Shown one piece after another: positions 17,879 to 28,394 of a stretch of 64,000 nt of DNA. The position numbers were made by a program, and so were the translations under genes. Source of the DNA: an uncultured Erythrobacter sp. (GTDB lineage Bacteria > Pseudomonadota > Alphaproteobacteria > Sphingomonadales > Sphingomonadaceae). Position 1 is the stretch's first letter. Each line of letters starts with the position of its first letter. The stretch covers positions 1,836,501-1,900,500 of the forward strand of contig CANLPY010000001.1 of assembly GCA_947493165.1 (NCBI GenBank). The letters are read 5' to 3'. The notes under the pieces are model-generated. The model was not told where the DNA came from. It searched no databases and saw only the letters and a list, made by a program, of their open reading frames with translations.

Positions 17879-18676
17879 CTATTCGCCTTTGAACTCAGGC
17901 GTGCGCTTTTCGATCAGCGCGGCCACGCCCTCTGCATGGTCATCGGTCATATGCATGAGCGCCTGCGTATTGGCCGCCATTTCCAGCGCGCTATCATAGC
18001 TTACCTGCTGGCCCTGGCGCAGCAGCATCTTGGCATGGCGCAAGGCGTGCGGCGGCATGGCCGCAACCTTGATCGCCAGAGCGCGTGCTTCTTCCATCAG
18101 GGCGCCAGGTGAGACGACGCGGCTGACGAGGCCCCAATCCTGCGCGGTCGCGGCGTCAATCACATCGCCGGTGTAAAACAGCTCGGCTGCGCGGCTTTGC
18201 CCGATCACGCGCGGCAGGATCCACGTGCCGCCATCGCCGGGAATAATACCGAGTTTCAGGAAAGTGACGCCGAATTTGGCTTTTTCAGATGCGATGCGAA
18301 TGTCCGCAAGGCAGGCGACATCGCAGCCAAGCCCGATTGCTGGGCCATTGACCGCCGCGATCACAGGGACGCGCAGACCATGAAGCGCGCGCAGCATCAG
18401 GTGAATGTTATCACGGTATCCGTCGGAAATTGCCGGTGGTGAGCCGCCGAATGTGCCGGTTTTGCTCTGCATCGCCTTGATATCGCCGCCAGCGGAGAAT
18501 GCACGGCCCGCGCCGGTCAGGATGACGCAGCGGGTTTCCATATCGCGGTTGATCGCATCGCAGACGGAGCGGAATTCATCACCATCGCCGGGCGCGCCCA
18601 GGGGATTCATTGTCTCCGCGCGATCAATGGTGAGCGTGGTGATGGGACCGTCATGGGTGATGGAAAGTAACGACAT
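17879..18676 (-). CDS. Enoyl-CoA hydratase/isomerase family protein
   Basis: About 265 residues from the ATG at 18676; an in-frame ATG at 18709 would add 11 residues. The crotonase fold shows GRAFSAGGDIKAM (oxyanion hole), AAVNGPAIGLGCDVACLADIRI and FLKLGIIPGDGGTWILPR; the glutamate usual in one catalytic position is a glycine-rich GDGGTW, as in several 2,3-isomerase-like members. It acts on CoA thioesters in fatty acid or amino acid breakdown; the exact step is not predictable. Confidence 0.85.
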   Translation of the reverse strand: MSLLSITHDGPITTLTIDRAETMNPLGAPGDGDEFRSVCDAINRDMETRCVILTGAGRAFSAGGDIKAMQSKTGTFGGSPPAISDGYRDNIHLMLRALHGLRVPVIAAVNGPAIGLGCDVACLADIRIASEKAKFGVTFLKLGIIPGDGGTWILPRVIGQSRAAELFYTGDVIDAATAQDWGLVSRVVSPGALMEEARALAIKVAAMPPHALRHAKMLLRQGQQVSYDSALEMAANTQALMHMTDDHAEGVAALIEKRTPEFKGE

Positions 18677-18818
18677 GGAGAGCTCGGAGTCTTTCGTGAG
18701 CATGAGCAAAGAACGGGATTGTGAAAAAGTAGATAGGATCTTGATAGAATTGAAAGGGCTAGTGGCCGACCATAGCTCGTGATATGCAAATGTGCAGCAG
18801 GGGCTGGAGAAAAATTAA

Positions 18819-19922
18819 ATGTTCGGTCTTCCGTTGGTCATCATAACATCGCCGCTGTTGATGGGCCAGCCAGCTACACATATCGTAGCAGCGCCAATAG
18901 CGGACCTGCCAGAAGTTCAGATCGTATCACCGCTGGCTGATTCACCAGAGGCGACACTAATCTCGTCTACTTGGTCACTGAGCGCGATACAGGGAACAAC
19001 TTCGGAGCTTCCCGAAGGCGAGGTTCAGGCAGAAGATGACGTTGCGGAAGATGAACCCATGCATGAGATTGTCGTGCAAGGAACTTTCGGCCCCACTGAA
19101 GGCGATCCGATGGAGCGTATGAATGCCAATACGTACCGGATCACGCAGGATGTCGACAAAGCTGTTGTTGCGCCCCTAGCCTACGCTTACGAAGACGGTC
19201 TGCCCGGGCCTCTGCGCGACGGCTTGCATAACGCCGTGCGCAATCTTGGCGAACCGAGCAATGCTCTGAACTTCCTGCTTCAACTGAAGATCGGTAAGGC
19301 TTTCGAGACCTTGGGGCGATTTGCGATCAATTCGACCCTTGGCATTGGCGGGCTGTTCGATATTGCGGGCGAGCCTGGGATCGGCTTGCCGTATCGCAAG
19401 AATGGTTTTGCCAACACGCTAGGATTTTATGGTGTCGACGCCGGGCCCTATCTGGTGCTGCCGCTCGCCGGATCGACCAGCGTTCGCGATGTGATTGGAA
19501 ACGGCCTGGACAGTCTCCTGCTGCCGACTGCCATTGGCGGACCATTCCGGGATCCGGAAGTCGGAATTCCCGTGTTTGTGGTCAGCTCTTTGCAATCCCG
19601 GCTTGAAGTCGACGAACAATTGGATCGTATCAATTCATCGGATGACCCCTACGCCGCAATGCGCGACGGATATCTTGCTCAACGCAAGGCTACTATACAG
19701 GAGTTCCGTGAGGGATCACCGCTACAGGGAATCCCTGACGCAGATCGGCCCGATGGTGAGCGCTTGACGCCAATGGCGAACGATCCAGCACTTGACCCGG
19801 ATGAAACGCCCGCTGAAAATGAAAGCGCAGATCGGAACGTCACCCTTGAAGGTGTCGGTTCGCAATTTGAACCAGGGCGGATCGTGCTGGTGCAGACCCG
19901 TAAAAGCCACCCAACCCGCTAG
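18819..19922 (+). CDS. mlaA: MlaA/VacJ family outer-membrane phospholipid transport protein
   Basis: 367 residues. The MlaA domain spans about 110-290: AYEDGLPGPLRDGLHNAVRNL, INSTLGIGGLFDIA, GLPYRKNGFANTLGFYGV and LPLAGSTSVRD. MlaA normally sits in the outer membrane as a lipoprotein and removes misplaced phospholipids, passing them to MlaC. Here the N-terminal 100 residues are acidic and Pro/Glu-rich, and no cysteine occurs anywhere, so there is no lipobox. A C-terminal tail of about 60 residues is also low-complexity. No other mla gene is adjacent. Confidence 0.85.
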   Translation: MFGLPLVIITSPLLMGQPATHIVAAPIADLPEVQIVSPLADSPEATLISSTWSLSAIQGTTSELPEGEVQAEDDVAEDEPMHEIVVQGTFGPTEGDPMERMNANTYRITQDVDKAVVAPLAYAYEDGLPGPLRDGLHNAVRNLGEPSNALNFLLQLKIGKAFETLGRFAINSTLGIGGLFDIAGEPGIGLPYRKNGFANTLGFYGVDAGPYLVLPLAGSTSVRDVIGNGLDSLLLPTAIGGPFRDPEVGIPVFVVSSLQSRLEVDEQLDRINSSDDPYAAMRDGYLAQRKATIQEFREGSPLQGIPDADRPDGERLTPMANDPALDPDETPAENESADRNVTLEGVGSQFEPGRIVLVQTRKSHPTR

Positions 19923-19929
19923 CCCAGTT

Positions 19930-21867
19930 TCATGCCCGTGCATCCTCAATCACGCCTGCTGAATTGTGCTTCAGCGCTTTCAGCACGCAATCGACAATAT
20001 GCGGCGCATTCAGTCCCGCCTCGTCATATTGCTTGTCCGGCGAATCCTGATCAATAAATGTATCGGGCAGACGCAAAGTGCGAACTTTCAGTGCCGTACC
20101 ACTGTCGCCATCCGTCAGGCCATTGTCACTGGCATAGGTCAGCACATGCGCGCCCAGCCCGCCAATCGCGCCTTCTTCAACTGTGACCACAACCTCATGC
20201 GTGCGCATCAGTTTGGCGATCAGGTCTTCATCCAGCGGCTTGGCAAAACGCAGATCGGCGATGGTGGTCGATAGCCCCTTGGCCTCTAGCGTTTCGGCGG
20301 CCTTCTTGGCCTCCTCCAGACGCGCGCCAAGGGAAAGGATCGCTACCTTGCTGCCTTCCTTGATGATACGGCCTTTGCCGATCTCCAGCTTCTGAAGCGT
20401 TTCGGGTATCTCGACGCCGGTGCCATTGCCGCGCGGATAGCGGAAGGCAATCGGCCCCTCGTCATATTCTGCCGCGGTGTAGGTCATATGCGCCAGCTCC
20501 GCTTCATCAGCGGCCGCCATCACAACCATGTTCGGCAGGGTGGCGAGATAGGTGATGTCAAAGCTACCAGCGTGGGTGCAGCCATCCGCACCGACCAGGC
20601 CAGCGCGATCAATCGCAAAACGCACCGGCAGGTTCTGGATCGCCACATCGTGCACGACTTGGTCGTAAGCGCGCTGAAGGAAAGTAGAATAAATCGCCGC
20701 GAAAGGCCGCATACCCTGCGCCGCCAGACCAGCAGCGAAGGTCACGCCGTGCTGCTCAGCAATGCCAACATCAAAGCTACGCTCTGGATGGGCTTGCGCA
20801 AAACGGTCCACACCCGTGCCCGACGGCATGGCAGCGGTAATCGCGCAGATGCGGTCATCGGTTTCAGCGAGTTTGGCGAGCGTATCGCCGAACACGTTTT
20901 GGTAAGCGGGTGGGCCGGATTTGCCCTTCGCCTTCTCACCGGTAATGACGTCAAATTTGGGCACGCCGTGATATTTGTCGGCGCTTTCCTCAGCGTATTT
21001 GTAACCCTTACCCTTGGTGGTGACGACATGGATCAGCACTGGGCCTTCAGAGGTATCGCGCACGTTCTCCAAAACCGGGATCAGGTGTTCAAGGTTGTGG
21101 CCGTCGATCGGACCAACATAATAAAAGCCCAGTTCTTCAAACAAGGTCCCGCCGGTCACCATGCCGCGGGTGTATTCCTCAGCCTTGCCGATGGCTTCAT
21201 GCATCCGGCGGCTCATTTTTTTGACCGCTTTTGAGGCGAGGCTGCGCAGGCCAAGATACTCAGACGAGGAGACCATGCGCGCAAGATAAGCGGAGAGGCC
21301 GCCAACAGGCGGCGCAATCGACATATCGTTGTCGTTTAGGATCACAACGAGGCGATTGCCTGCTTGGGCCGCGTTGTTCATCGCTTCATAAGCCATGCCA
21401 GCGCTCATCGCGCCGTCGCCAATCACGGCAATGCCGCGCCCCGGCTCACCCTTCAGCTTGTTCGCCACCGCAAAGCCCAGCGCTGCTGAGATAGAGGTGG
21501 AGCTGTGCGCCGCGCCAAACGGATCATATTCGCTTTCCGCGCGCTTAGTGAAACCAGACAGGCCGCCACCTGCTCGAAGGGTGCGGATCCGATCACGCCG
21601 CTCTGTCAGTATCTTGTGCGGGTAACATTGGTGGCCAACATCCCACACCAGTTTATCGTCTGGGGTGTTGAAGACGTAGTGGATCGCGACAGTCAGCTCG
21701 ACCACACCAAGACCAGAACCCAAGTGCCCGCCTGAGGTGCTGACAGCGTCAATCATCTCCGCGCGCAATTCGTCCGACAACTGACGGAGTTGTTCGGCTT
21801 TAAGTTGGCGAAGTTGAGCGGGGTTATCGACTGTGTCGAGCAGTGGTGTGTCAGGCGTCGTTGTCAT
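19930..21867 (-). CDS. dxs: 1-deoxy-D-xylulose-5-phosphate synthase
   Basis: 645 residues from the ATG at 21867; an upstream in-frame start at 21915 lacks support. Transketolase-type ThDP enzyme: ThDP/Mg motif [17 protein letters not shown], catalytic GHQCYPHK and [16 protein letters not shown]-terminal domain with [10 protein letters not shown]. It joins pyruvate and glyceraldehyde 3-phosphate in the first step of the MEP isoprenoid pathway, feeding carotenoid, quinone and undecaprenyl synthesis. It ends 7 bases from convergent mlaA. Confidence 0.96.
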   Translation of the reverse strand: MTTTPDTPLLDTVDNPAQLRQLKAEQLRQLSDELRAEMIDAVSTSGGHLGSGLGVVELTVAIHYVFNTPDDKLVWDVGHQCYPHKILTERRDRIRTLRAGGGLSGFTKRAESEYDPFGAAHSSTSISAALGFAVANKLKGEPGRGIAVIGDGAMSAGMAYEAMNNAAQAGNRLVVILNDNDMSIAPPVGGLSAYLARMVSSSEYLGLRSLASKAVKKMSRRMHEAIGKAEEYTRGMVTGGTLFEELGFYYVGPIDGHNLEHLIPVLENVRDTSEGPVLIHVVTTKGKGYKYAEESADKYHGVPKFDVITGEKAKGKSGPPAYQNVFGDTLAKLAETDDRICAITAAMPSGTGVDRFAQAHPERSFDVGIAEQHGVTFAAGLAAQGMRPFAAIYSTFLQRAYDQVVHDVAIQNLPVRFAIDRAGLVGADGCTHAGSFDITYLATLPNMVVMAAADEAELAHMTYTAAEYDEGPIAFRYPRGNGTGVEIPETLQKLEIGKGRIIKEGSKVAILSLGARLEEAKKAAETLEAKGLSTTIADLRFAKPLDEDLIAKLMRTHEVVVTVEEGAIGGLGAHVLTYASDNGLTDGDSGTALKVRTLRLPDTFIDQDSPDKQYDEAGLNAPHIVDCVLKALKHNSAGVIEDARA

Positions 21868-21999
21868 GGGTTTTGCTTTACACCGCAAAAACAAAACTGT
21901 CGATGAACGTTTCATCGCTCATAGAGAACGGTTCAGCGGCAAGTGATGCATGAAATGCAATCGAATGTCAGTCGCGACACATTGTGTTGCAGGGCACGC

Positions 22000-22479
22000 T
22001 CAGGTGCAGGCGCGGCACAGGCCGCGAATCTCCAAAACAGGACGCCGCGCCTCAAAATTCTGCTCGCTAGCGATCCGGCGCACGGTACGGCTGACTTCAT
22101 CATCGTCAACATGCACAGCGTCGCCGCATTCATCGCAGACCAGAAAAATGCAATCATGCGCGCAGCCGGGATGGGTGTTGGCGAGATACGCGTTGGAGCT
22201 TTCAACCCGCATGGCAAGGTTGTTGGTCACGAACAGATCGAGGATGCGGTAAACGCTGTTGGGCGCAACCCGCTTGCCGCGTGCCGCCGATAAATTGTCG
22301 GCTATGTCATAGGCGGACGCTGGGCGTTCGTGCTTGGCCAGTTCGGCAAATACGGATTCGCGCATACCGGTCCATTGCTCACCCGCTTGCATCAAAGACG
22401 CGCGGGCTGCCTCAATCAGGCCTTCGCCCGAATGTTCGTGGTGGGAATGATCGGTATGCGCTTGGGTTTTGCTAGCCAT
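22000..22479 (-). CDS. zur: Zinc uptake regulator, Fur family
   Basis: 159 residues from the ATG at 22479 (the frame can extend to a TTG at 22488). Fur fold: RESVFAELAKHERPASAYDIADNL and NSVYRILDLFVTNNL for DNA binding, then HPGCAHDCIFLVCDECGD and a C-terminal CRAC, giving the two CxxC structural zinc pairs. The His-rich N-terminus (HTDHSHHEHSG) could bind extra zinc. Zur rather than Fur is inferred from GCAHDCIFLVCDECG. The targets are not nearby. Confidence 0.8.
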   Translation of the reverse strand: MASKTQAHTDHSHHEHSGEGLIEAARASLMQAGEQWTGMRESVFAELAKHERPASAYDIADNLSAARGKRVAPNSVYRILDLFVTNNLAMRVESSNAYLANTHPGCAHDCIFLVCDECGDAVHVDDDEVSRTVRRIASEQNFEARRPVLEIRGLCRACT

Positions 22480-22727
22480 GGGCGTCAATATAAGCGCATT
22501 CGCGCACGTTCGCCAGAGGCGGCAAATTCGATGCTTTTTAGGGAGCTAAGAACGCGTTCGGCGCTCCAAAAGCAGCCACCTGCAAAGATCGCGGTTTCAG
22601 GCCTGCCCTTCATTGCCGCTCGTGTTAGAACCCGGCGCCTTGACCGGCTTATTAAGTGCAAAGGCAGAGGCTGAACAATTGACTAGGGCGAGGCCCGCAC
22701 TGCCGGCCAAAAGGGGAGTTCGCCCAA

Positions 22728-22913
22728 TTATTCGCTTTCGATGATGAACTCACTCGACGGCTCAACCGTTTCGAACACTGGCATTTCGGCTGCCTGAGCG
22801 CGGCTGGCAATTTCGCCATCCCATCCGCCTGTTGCGGTCCATCCAACCATCGCGGCTCCCACGACAAAACCGATGGCGAAGTTGCGATACAGATCAGATT
22901 TAAACAGTCCCAT
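22728..22913 (-). CDS. Small conserved membrane protein
   Basis: 61 residues: a short basic start (MGLFKSDLYRN), one membrane helix (FAIGFVVGAAMVGWTATGG) and an acidic tail. Size, clear topology and the isolated position between zur and purH suggest a real small protein typical of this group of bacteria. I do not recognise a function. Confidence 0.55.
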   Translation of the reverse strand: MGLFKSDLYRNFAIGFVVGAAMVGWTATGGWDGEIASRAQAAEMPVFETVEPSSEFIIESE

Positions 22914-23288
22914 GGGGCGATACTCGTGATGTTTATATGTTCATCACCAGCCTCTCTAACGCTATGCGCTTTCAAAGTGGTGAACGGTGGCTTCAGACTG
23001 TGTTTCGTTTACATTCGCCGAAAAGTTACAGGCCGCGCGCGAACAAGTTGTGTTTTTGGCTTTTGAACGCGCATCCCCGCCCTCATCCTTGGCTATACTC
23101 GTTCGCTCGGCTGCAGGTCACCTGCAGGCGCCCGGTCGGGCTTGCGGGCAGCTGCGCTCACCGAGCTGCGGCGACCAAACTGGATAGTCTAGAATGACTA
23201 GCACCCCTCAGTGTCCCCAAGGGGCTTGCCCCGCCCGCAGGCCTGCTGGGGCCGGGGAGATCGCAGCCCGGATGGGCTGCGCAAAATG
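22914..23288. other. Intergenic stretch with several hairpins
   Basis: 375 bases without a convincing gene. It holds CTGCAGGT-C-ACCTGCAG (23111-23127), GGGGCTTGCCCC (23221-23232) and GCAGCCC/GGGCTGC (23263-23269 with 23274-23280). The last lies just past the purH stop but has no T-run, so it is not a clean intrinsic terminator for purH. Confidence 0.5.
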
Positions 23289-24911
23289 CTAATGCCTGAA
23301 ATGCCGCATCCCGGTGAAGACCATTGCAAGGCCCGCTTCATCTGCTGCTGCGATCACTTCTTCGTCGCGGATTGAGCCGCCCGGTTGGATCACAGCGGTT
23401 GCGCCTGCTTCAGCGGCGGAAATCAGCCCATCAGCAAACGGGAAAAACGCATCGGACGCGACTGCGCTGCCGTGTGTGCGCGGGCCATCCCATTCGTATG
23501 TCTCAGCAGCCTCAGCCGCCTTGATCGCCGCGATGCGTGCAGAATCCCTGCGGTTCATCTGGCCTGCGCCAATCCCAGCGGTCGCCCCGTCCTTGGCATA
23601 GACAATCGCATTGGATTTCACATGCCGCGCAACCGTCCACGCAAACAGACAATCTTTCAATTCTTGGTCTGTCGGCGCGCGCTTGGTGACCACTTTGAGG
23701 TCGCCGAGCGATACCGCGCCATTATCCCGGCCCTGAATTAACATACCGCCCGCGATGGTCTTCATCGCAAAGCCGCCCCGGCGCGGATCAGGTAGCGTTC
23801 CGCATTCCAGCAGACGCAGATTCTTCTTCTTGGCGAACACTTCGCGCGCTTCCGCGCTAACCTTGGGGGCGATAACCACTTCGGTGAAAATGCTGGAGAT
23901 CTGTTCAGCCGTCGCGCCGTCCAGCTCGGTGTTGACCGCAACAATTCCGCCAAAGGCCGAAACGCTATCGCATTTGAGCGCCGCATCCCATGCCTCAACC
24001 AGAGACCCTCCCTGTGCCACACCGCATGGGTTGGCGTGCTTCACGATCACGACTGCAGGATCGGATCCAGCAAATTCTGCCGCCAGTTCCAGCGCAGCGT
24101 CGGCATCGTTCAAATTGTTGTAGCTGAGCGCCTTGCCCTGCAATTGCTCGGCCTGCGGCACGCCAGCTGCGCCGACCGACTGCGGCACATAAACGGCGGC
24201 GGACTGATGCGGGTTCTCGCCATAGCGCAATTCGGCAGAGCGCTTAAACGCCAGCGGCATGGTATCGGTGAAAGGCGTTGCCTTTAGCGCTTCGGCTCCC
24301 AGCGGATTGGTAAAAGCATCGCCAAAGGCAAACCAGTTTGCAATCGCCGCGTCATAGGCCGCCGTGCGCGCATAGGCTTTGCCCGCCATGCGAATGCGAA
24401 ACGCATCGGACGTTGCGCCGTCATGGGCGTCTAGTTCTTCGAGCAGCTCAGCGTAATCATCCGCATCGGTCATGATGGTGACGAAGCCATGGTTTTTCGC
24501 GGCAGAGCGCACCATGCTTGGTCCGCCAATGTCGATATTCTCGATGATCTCTGCGCGCTCAGCGCCCTTCGCAACGGTAGCCTCAAACGGATAGAGATTG
24601 ACCACCACCAGATCGATCGCGCCGATATCATGGGCCTGCATCGCGGCGACATGCTCATCATTGTCGCGCAGCGCCAGCAATCCGCCGTGCACCGTTGGAT
24701 GCAAAGTCTTCACCCGGCCATCCATCATTTCAGGAAAGCCGGTGAGATCAGAAACATCGCGCACTTCCAGGCCCGCGTCGCGCAGCGTCTTGGCTGTCCC
24801 GCCCGTGCTGACCAGCTCAACCCCGCGCGCCGCCAACGCCTGACCAAGCTGCGCCAATCCGTTTTTGTCGGACACCGAAAGCAGTGCCCGTTTAATTACC
24901 GTCTGAGCCAT
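23289..24911 (-). CDS. purH: Bifunctional AICAR transformylase/IMP cyclohydrolase
   Basis: 540 residues from the ATG at 24911. The N-terminal MGS-like cyclohydrolase domain begins [14 protein letters not shown] and has [11 protein letters not shown]; the transformylase domain shows [22 protein letters not shown] and AFGGIVAVN, ending [26 protein letters not shown]. It carries out the last two steps of purine synthesis. It starts 7 bases after the heparinase-like gene, so rpe, heparinase-like and purH form one operon. Confidence 0.95.
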   Translation of the reverse strand: MAQTVIKRALLSVSDKNGLAQLGQALAARGVELVSTGGTAKTLRDAGLEVRDVSDLTGFPEMMDGRVKTLHPTVHGGLLALRDNDEHVAAMQAHDIGAIDLVVVNLYPFEATVAKGAERAEIIENIDIGGPSMVRSAAKNHGFVTIMTDADDYAELLEELDAHDGATSDAFRIRMAGKAYARTAAYDAAIANWFAFGDAFTNPLGAEALKATPFTDTMPLAFKRSAELRYGENPHQSAAVYVPQSVGAAGVPQAEQLQGKALSYNNLNDADAALELAAEFAGSDPAVVIVKHANPCGVAQGGSLVEAWDAALKCDSVSAFGGIVAVNTELDGATAEQISSIFTEVVIAPKVSAEAREVFAKKKNLRLLECGTLPDPRRGGFAMKTIAGGMLIQGRDNGAVSLGDLKVVTKRAPTDQELKDCLFAWTVARHVKSNAIVYAKDGATAGIGAGQMNRRDSARIAAIKAAEAAETYEWDGPRTHGSAVASDAFFPFADGLISAAEAGATAVIQPGGSIRDEEVIAAADEAGLAMVFTGMRHFRH

Positions 24912-24918
24912 ATCGGCC

Positions 24919-26853
24919 TTACCCCATTTTCTTAAACAGCCAGGCAAACTCGCCTCCGCCGCGCGATGTCATACCTTCGATCACCAATTGTTCGGTCGCA
25001 TGCGGGCAGCCCGCACCATCAACCCACAAACTATCCTCGCAAGACAAAGTGGCGGTGTCGCCGCCCGTCAGTTCACCGCGCATGCGGAATTGCCATAGGC
25101 CGCCATCGGGCAGCAACAGGCTAGCGCCGCGCTTGTCATCCGACAAATGCACCTCAACCCCGCGTCCCATATGAAACCGGATCGCAAATCCAACTTTGCC
25201 GCGTTTGCCCTTGCGCGAAGCGGGCAGCAGAATGTCTTGCCCGGAAAGCTCGCTGCCATCCTTGCGCAGCGCCAACGCGCGGCGGTGGGTCAAACCAAAG
25301 CGCTGAGCATAGCCATCATGGCTCGCCTCAACCACAGTCGCGCCTATTCCGGCCTCTCCGATCACGCGCTTTTCCACCTCAACCAGCTCTGCGCCTTTGC
25401 CCAGTTTGCCGTGGAGTTTGACAGCGGTGGAATTGGCATTGTTCAAGATCAAGGTTGAATGCGCTGCTGTTGCGCGCAGCCCTTCGCGAATGCGCGCAGG
25501 TATCTGCCCACCAGACAAGGCTGACCCGCCGCAATTGACGATCAGACGCTGCGGCCCGTCGGACATTTCAAACGCCAGCGTTGATGCACAGCCGCACCGG
25601 GCATGGCGCGCACGCGGCGGCGGGGCAGCATCAAACTGCACCACAGTCTGCGATCCGCGAATGCGGTGATAGCCCCAGTTCTGCACATCAGCGAGCGGGC
25701 GGGCCCGCACGCCGGTTGCTTCGATCAGCGCGGAAACGCGGTCTGCTGCAATCGCACCATTGCCCTGCCAATTGCCGAGCGCGCCATCCCCGTGACGCAG
25801 GCTGAGCAGCGGCGGAACCAGCAATTCGCGCATCACGCTGAGCGCTTGCGGCGCTTCAACCTCTACCGCTTCATAACATGCGATCAAATCGGTCAGCAGC
25901 GACAGGCTGAGCATTTGCGCATCAGGGCAGCGCGACAGGACGCCGCCATCAGCCGCAACCAGATCACCCAGCGCGCGGATCAGGCCCGCTTCACCAAAGA
26001 GTCTGCGCGGCTTGCCTTCTGGAAGCAGCAAGCCAGCGGCGGTTATGGCGCACCAGCCTGCAACTTGGCCCAATTCCCCATGCGAGCTGGCGCGCGAGAC
26101 ACGGCGATCAAGCCAGCGCGCGGTATCTTCGATCACGCCCAGCAATCGAGATTTGAGCTTAGGGTCTGCACCCGCGAGCACCAGCGGTGCATGGACCAGC
26201 CATGACAATAGGCGCTGCCCGGTTAACTCAACATCCCAAGCACGGCCTTTGCCCGATTGTGGGCAGGAATTGAGCCAAGCCTTGGTGATCCTTTCGGCAA
26301 CCGAAACGCAATCTTCTCGCGGAGCGCTGGCAGCAAGATCACGCAGCCAGCCAAAACCGTGGACCATCCGGTCAAACACCGGGCCGAGCCGGGCCGAGCT
26401 GTCGAACTCAACCCGCGCGATTGGCAATTTAGCGCCGTTGATTAGGAAGTGCCCAGCCCTGAGCGCAACGCCCGCCGCCCTGTCGCCCTTCAGCGGACTG
26501 TCCACTGTGGCGAGCACACGCACTTTGGGTGGGCGGCTGAATGGGGAAGACAGCGCGTGGCCCGAAATGCCCATGCCATAGGCAAAGCGTAGCATCGCCT
26601 CGCCCACGTTTGCACGCGGGGCGATAACGTCGGTTAGCGCCAGTGCGCGGTCTGCGGTTAGCGGCGCCGGCGTTTCACCATACTTGGGCGCTTCGCTAGT
26701 CGCTGCGATCGGCTGCACATCATCATGCTCCATCGGTATCGCAAGGCCGCCCTGCTGGGCATCGCTGCCGTGCGCTTCGCATGTCGGGCCGGGCGCATTG
26801 CCGTCCGTATCGACGCGGCGCTCCTCTTCCGTGTCGCGAAACAGCGAATCCAT
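24919..26853 (-). CDS. Heparinase II/III-like protein
   Basis: 644 residues, no signal peptide. The middle (about 180-400) is an alpha-helical toroid-like region ([56 protein letters not shown]) and the C-terminal half (from about 420) is a beta-sandwich of the Hepar_II_III family ([22 protein letters not shown]). Members are polysaccharide lyases, but bacterial housekeeping versions in this position lack a known substrate. Its ATG overlaps the rpe stop by one base (TAATG). Confidence 0.75.
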   Translation of the reverse strand: MDSLFRDTEEERRVDTDGNAPGPTCEAHGSDAQQGGLAIPMEHDDVQPIAATSEAPKYGETPAPLTADRALALTDVIAPRANVGEAMLRFAYGMGISGHALSSPFSRPPKVRVLATVDSPLKGDRAAGVALRAGHFLINGAKLPIARVEFDSSARLGPVFDRMVHGFGWLRDLAASAPREDCVSVAERITKAWLNSCPQSGKGRAWDVELTGQRLLSWLVHAPLVLAGADPKLKSRLLGVIEDTARWLDRRVSRASSHGELGQVAGWCAITAAGLLLPEGKPRRLFGEAGLIRALGDLVAADGGVLSRCPDAQMLSLSLLTDLIACYEAVEVEAPQALSVMRELLVPPLLSLRHGDGALGNWQGNGAIAADRVSALIEATGVRARPLADVQNWGYHRIRGSQTVVQFDAAPPPRARHARCGCASTLAFEMSDGPQRLIVNCGGSALSGGQIPARIREGLRATAAHSTLILNNANSTAVKLHGKLGKGAELVEVEKRVIGEAGIGATVVEASHDGYAQRFGLTHRRALALRKDGSELSGQDILLPASRKGKRGKVGFAIRFHMGRGVEVHLSDDKRGASLLLPDGGLWQFRMRGELTGGDTATLSCEDSLWVDGAGCPHATEQLVIEGMTSRGGGEFAWLFKKMG

Positions 26854-27515
26854 TATCCTTCGCCCTTCAACGCCGCGATGTTCGCTGCGTAACGATCCGG
26901 CCCGCCTTTAAAGGTTGCAGAGCCAGCGACTAGCACGTCCGCGCCCGCATCAACGCACAATCGCGCGGTTTCCGGATTCACTCCGCCATCCACTTCGAGG
27001 TGAATATCGCGGCCCGTGGCCTCAATCATCGCGCGGATGCGCTCCACCTTCTTCAATTGCGAATGGATGAAGCTTTGCCCGCCGAAACCGGGATTGACGC
27101 TCATCACAAGGACCAGATCAGCAAGGTCAATCAGATTGTCGAGCACATCAACCGGTGTGCCGGGGTTAAGCACCACGCCCGCTTTCTTACCGAGCGATTT
27201 GATCGCCTGCAAAGTACGGTGGCAGTGCGGGCCAGCCTCTGGATGAACGGTGATGATGTCCGCGCCTGCCTCGGCAAAGGCTTCCAGATATGGATCGACC
27301 GGCGCGATCATCAAATGCACGTCAAACGTCTTGGCCGTGTGCGGACGCAGCGCCTTCACAACGTCCGGCCCGATGGTGATGTTCGGCACGTAATGTCCGT
27401 CCATCACATCGATGTGGATCCAATCCGCGCCCGCAGCATCCACGCTGCGCACTTCGGCACCAAGCTGCGCAAAGTCAGCCGAAAGAATCGAAGGAGAGAT
27501 CAGCGGTGCAGCCAT
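26853..27515 (-). CDS. rpe: Ribulose-phosphate 3-epimerase
   Basis: 220 residues from the ATG at 27515, the usual family length; starts at 27545 or 27653 are in frame but give an extra leader. TIM-barrel signatures: [44 protein letters not shown] and [11 protein letters not shown], with the metal-binding histidines and aspartates present. It interconverts ribulose 5-phosphate and xylulose 5-phosphate in the pentose phosphate pathway. First gene of the rpe - heparinase-like - purH operon. Confidence 0.94.
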   Translation of the reverse strand: MAAPLISPSILSADFAQLGAEVRSVDAAGADWIHIDVMDGHYVPNITIGPDVVKALRPHTAKTFDVHLMIAPVDPYLEAFAEAGADIITVHPEAGPHCHRTLQAIKSLGKKAGVVLNPGTPVDVLDNLIDLADLVLVMSVNPGFGGQSFIHSQLKKVERIRAMIEATGRDIHLEVDGGVNPETARLCVDAGADVLVAGSATFKGGPDRYAANIAALKGEG

Positions 27516-27681
27516 GATTGGTCCGTTGCCTGGCGCTTTGCCCATATCATTCTGATCGCGAATGGGGCGGCGGCGCGTTTTTTCAGGACGTAAGGCCGCG
27601 CGAATCACCTCACAAGCATTGCGCGTGCCTTTTCCACCACAGTCCGTGTGCAATGCAGCATTTTGGGGTCAAAACGAGCGA

Positions 27682-27713
27682 AAGCTGAGAGCAAGCTGAG
27701 GGCAAGCTGAGCG
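27682..27713. repeat. Three tandem 11-base repeats
   Basis: AAGCTGAGAGC, AAGCTGAGGGC and AAGCTGAGCG stand head to tail in the 363-base gap between divergent rpe and the DUF2141 gene. Spaced by one DNA turn each, they could be a binding array or slippage. The rest of the gap shows nothing else clear. Confidence 0.6.
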
Positions 27714-27878
27714 TTTGGGCCAAGTCTGAACGCTTGAATCCACTCGAATTCAGCCAAAATTCAGCGCGCGAGTGCAATACAGAGCGCATATGAATGGGGC
27801 ACACGGCTCGATTTACATGCCTTTGACGGGCTTGGATCGGCCAAAATCAGCTGCCCATTAAAATTTGAATTTGAGGGA

Positions 27879-28388
27879 ATGATGAGAGCACTTTTCACCG
27901 GAATCAGCGCCATTGGCCTTGCAGCAGCAGGAGCGTTCTCGCTTTCGGCGCCAGCAACCGCGCAAGGCGAATATCGCCAGCAGATCTCTAATGACATGCG
28001 CAAATGTGCGCCAGGTAAAGGCCCCGCCGTGCGCGTCACGGTTAGCGGCGTTAAAAGCTCGGCGGGCAAAGTGCGCGTGCAGGTTTATCGCGGGACAAAG
28101 GCTGATTGGCTGGAATCGGGCCGCTGGCTGAACCGCATTGAAGTGCCGGCACGCAAAGGCACGATGACGTTTTGTATGCCCGTTCCCGCAAGCGGGTCTT
28201 ATGCAATTGCCGCGCGTCACGACGCCAATGGCAATGGTAAGACCGATATTCGTGAGGATGGCGGCGCAATGTCGCGCAACCCTTCGATAAATATCTTCAA
28301 TCTGGGCAAGCCAAGCGTTTCGAAAACGCGCTTTGAGACTGGCTCAGGGGTCAGCCGCATTTCGGTTCAGATGAAATATTTCAGCTAA
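27879..28388 (+). CDS. DUF2141 exported protein
   Basis: 169 residues with a Sec signal peptide (ISAIGLAAAGAFSLSAPATAQ). The DUF2141 domain shows VRVTVSGVKSSAGKVRVQVY, a GSYAIAARHDANGNGKTD segment (an Asp/Asn-rich, possibly calcium-binding loop) and the closing SRISVQMKYFS. Function of the family is unknown. A paralogue lies at 51120-51647. It ends 6 bases from the convergent gene at 28395. Confidence 0.85.
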   Translation: MMRALFTGISAIGLAAAGAFSLSAPATAQGEYRQQISNDMRKCAPGKGPAVRVTVSGVKSSAGKVRVQVYRGTKADWLESGRWLNRIEVPARKGTMTFCMPVPASGSYAIAARHDANGNGKTDIREDGGAMSRNPSINIFNLGKPSVSKTRFETGSGVSRISVQMKYFS

Positions 28389-28394
28389 AAGGCG

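Noticed and set aside
23263..23280. GCAGCCC/GGGCTGC hairpin as the purH terminator
   Set aside because: There is no T-run on the purH side; kept only as a hairpin.
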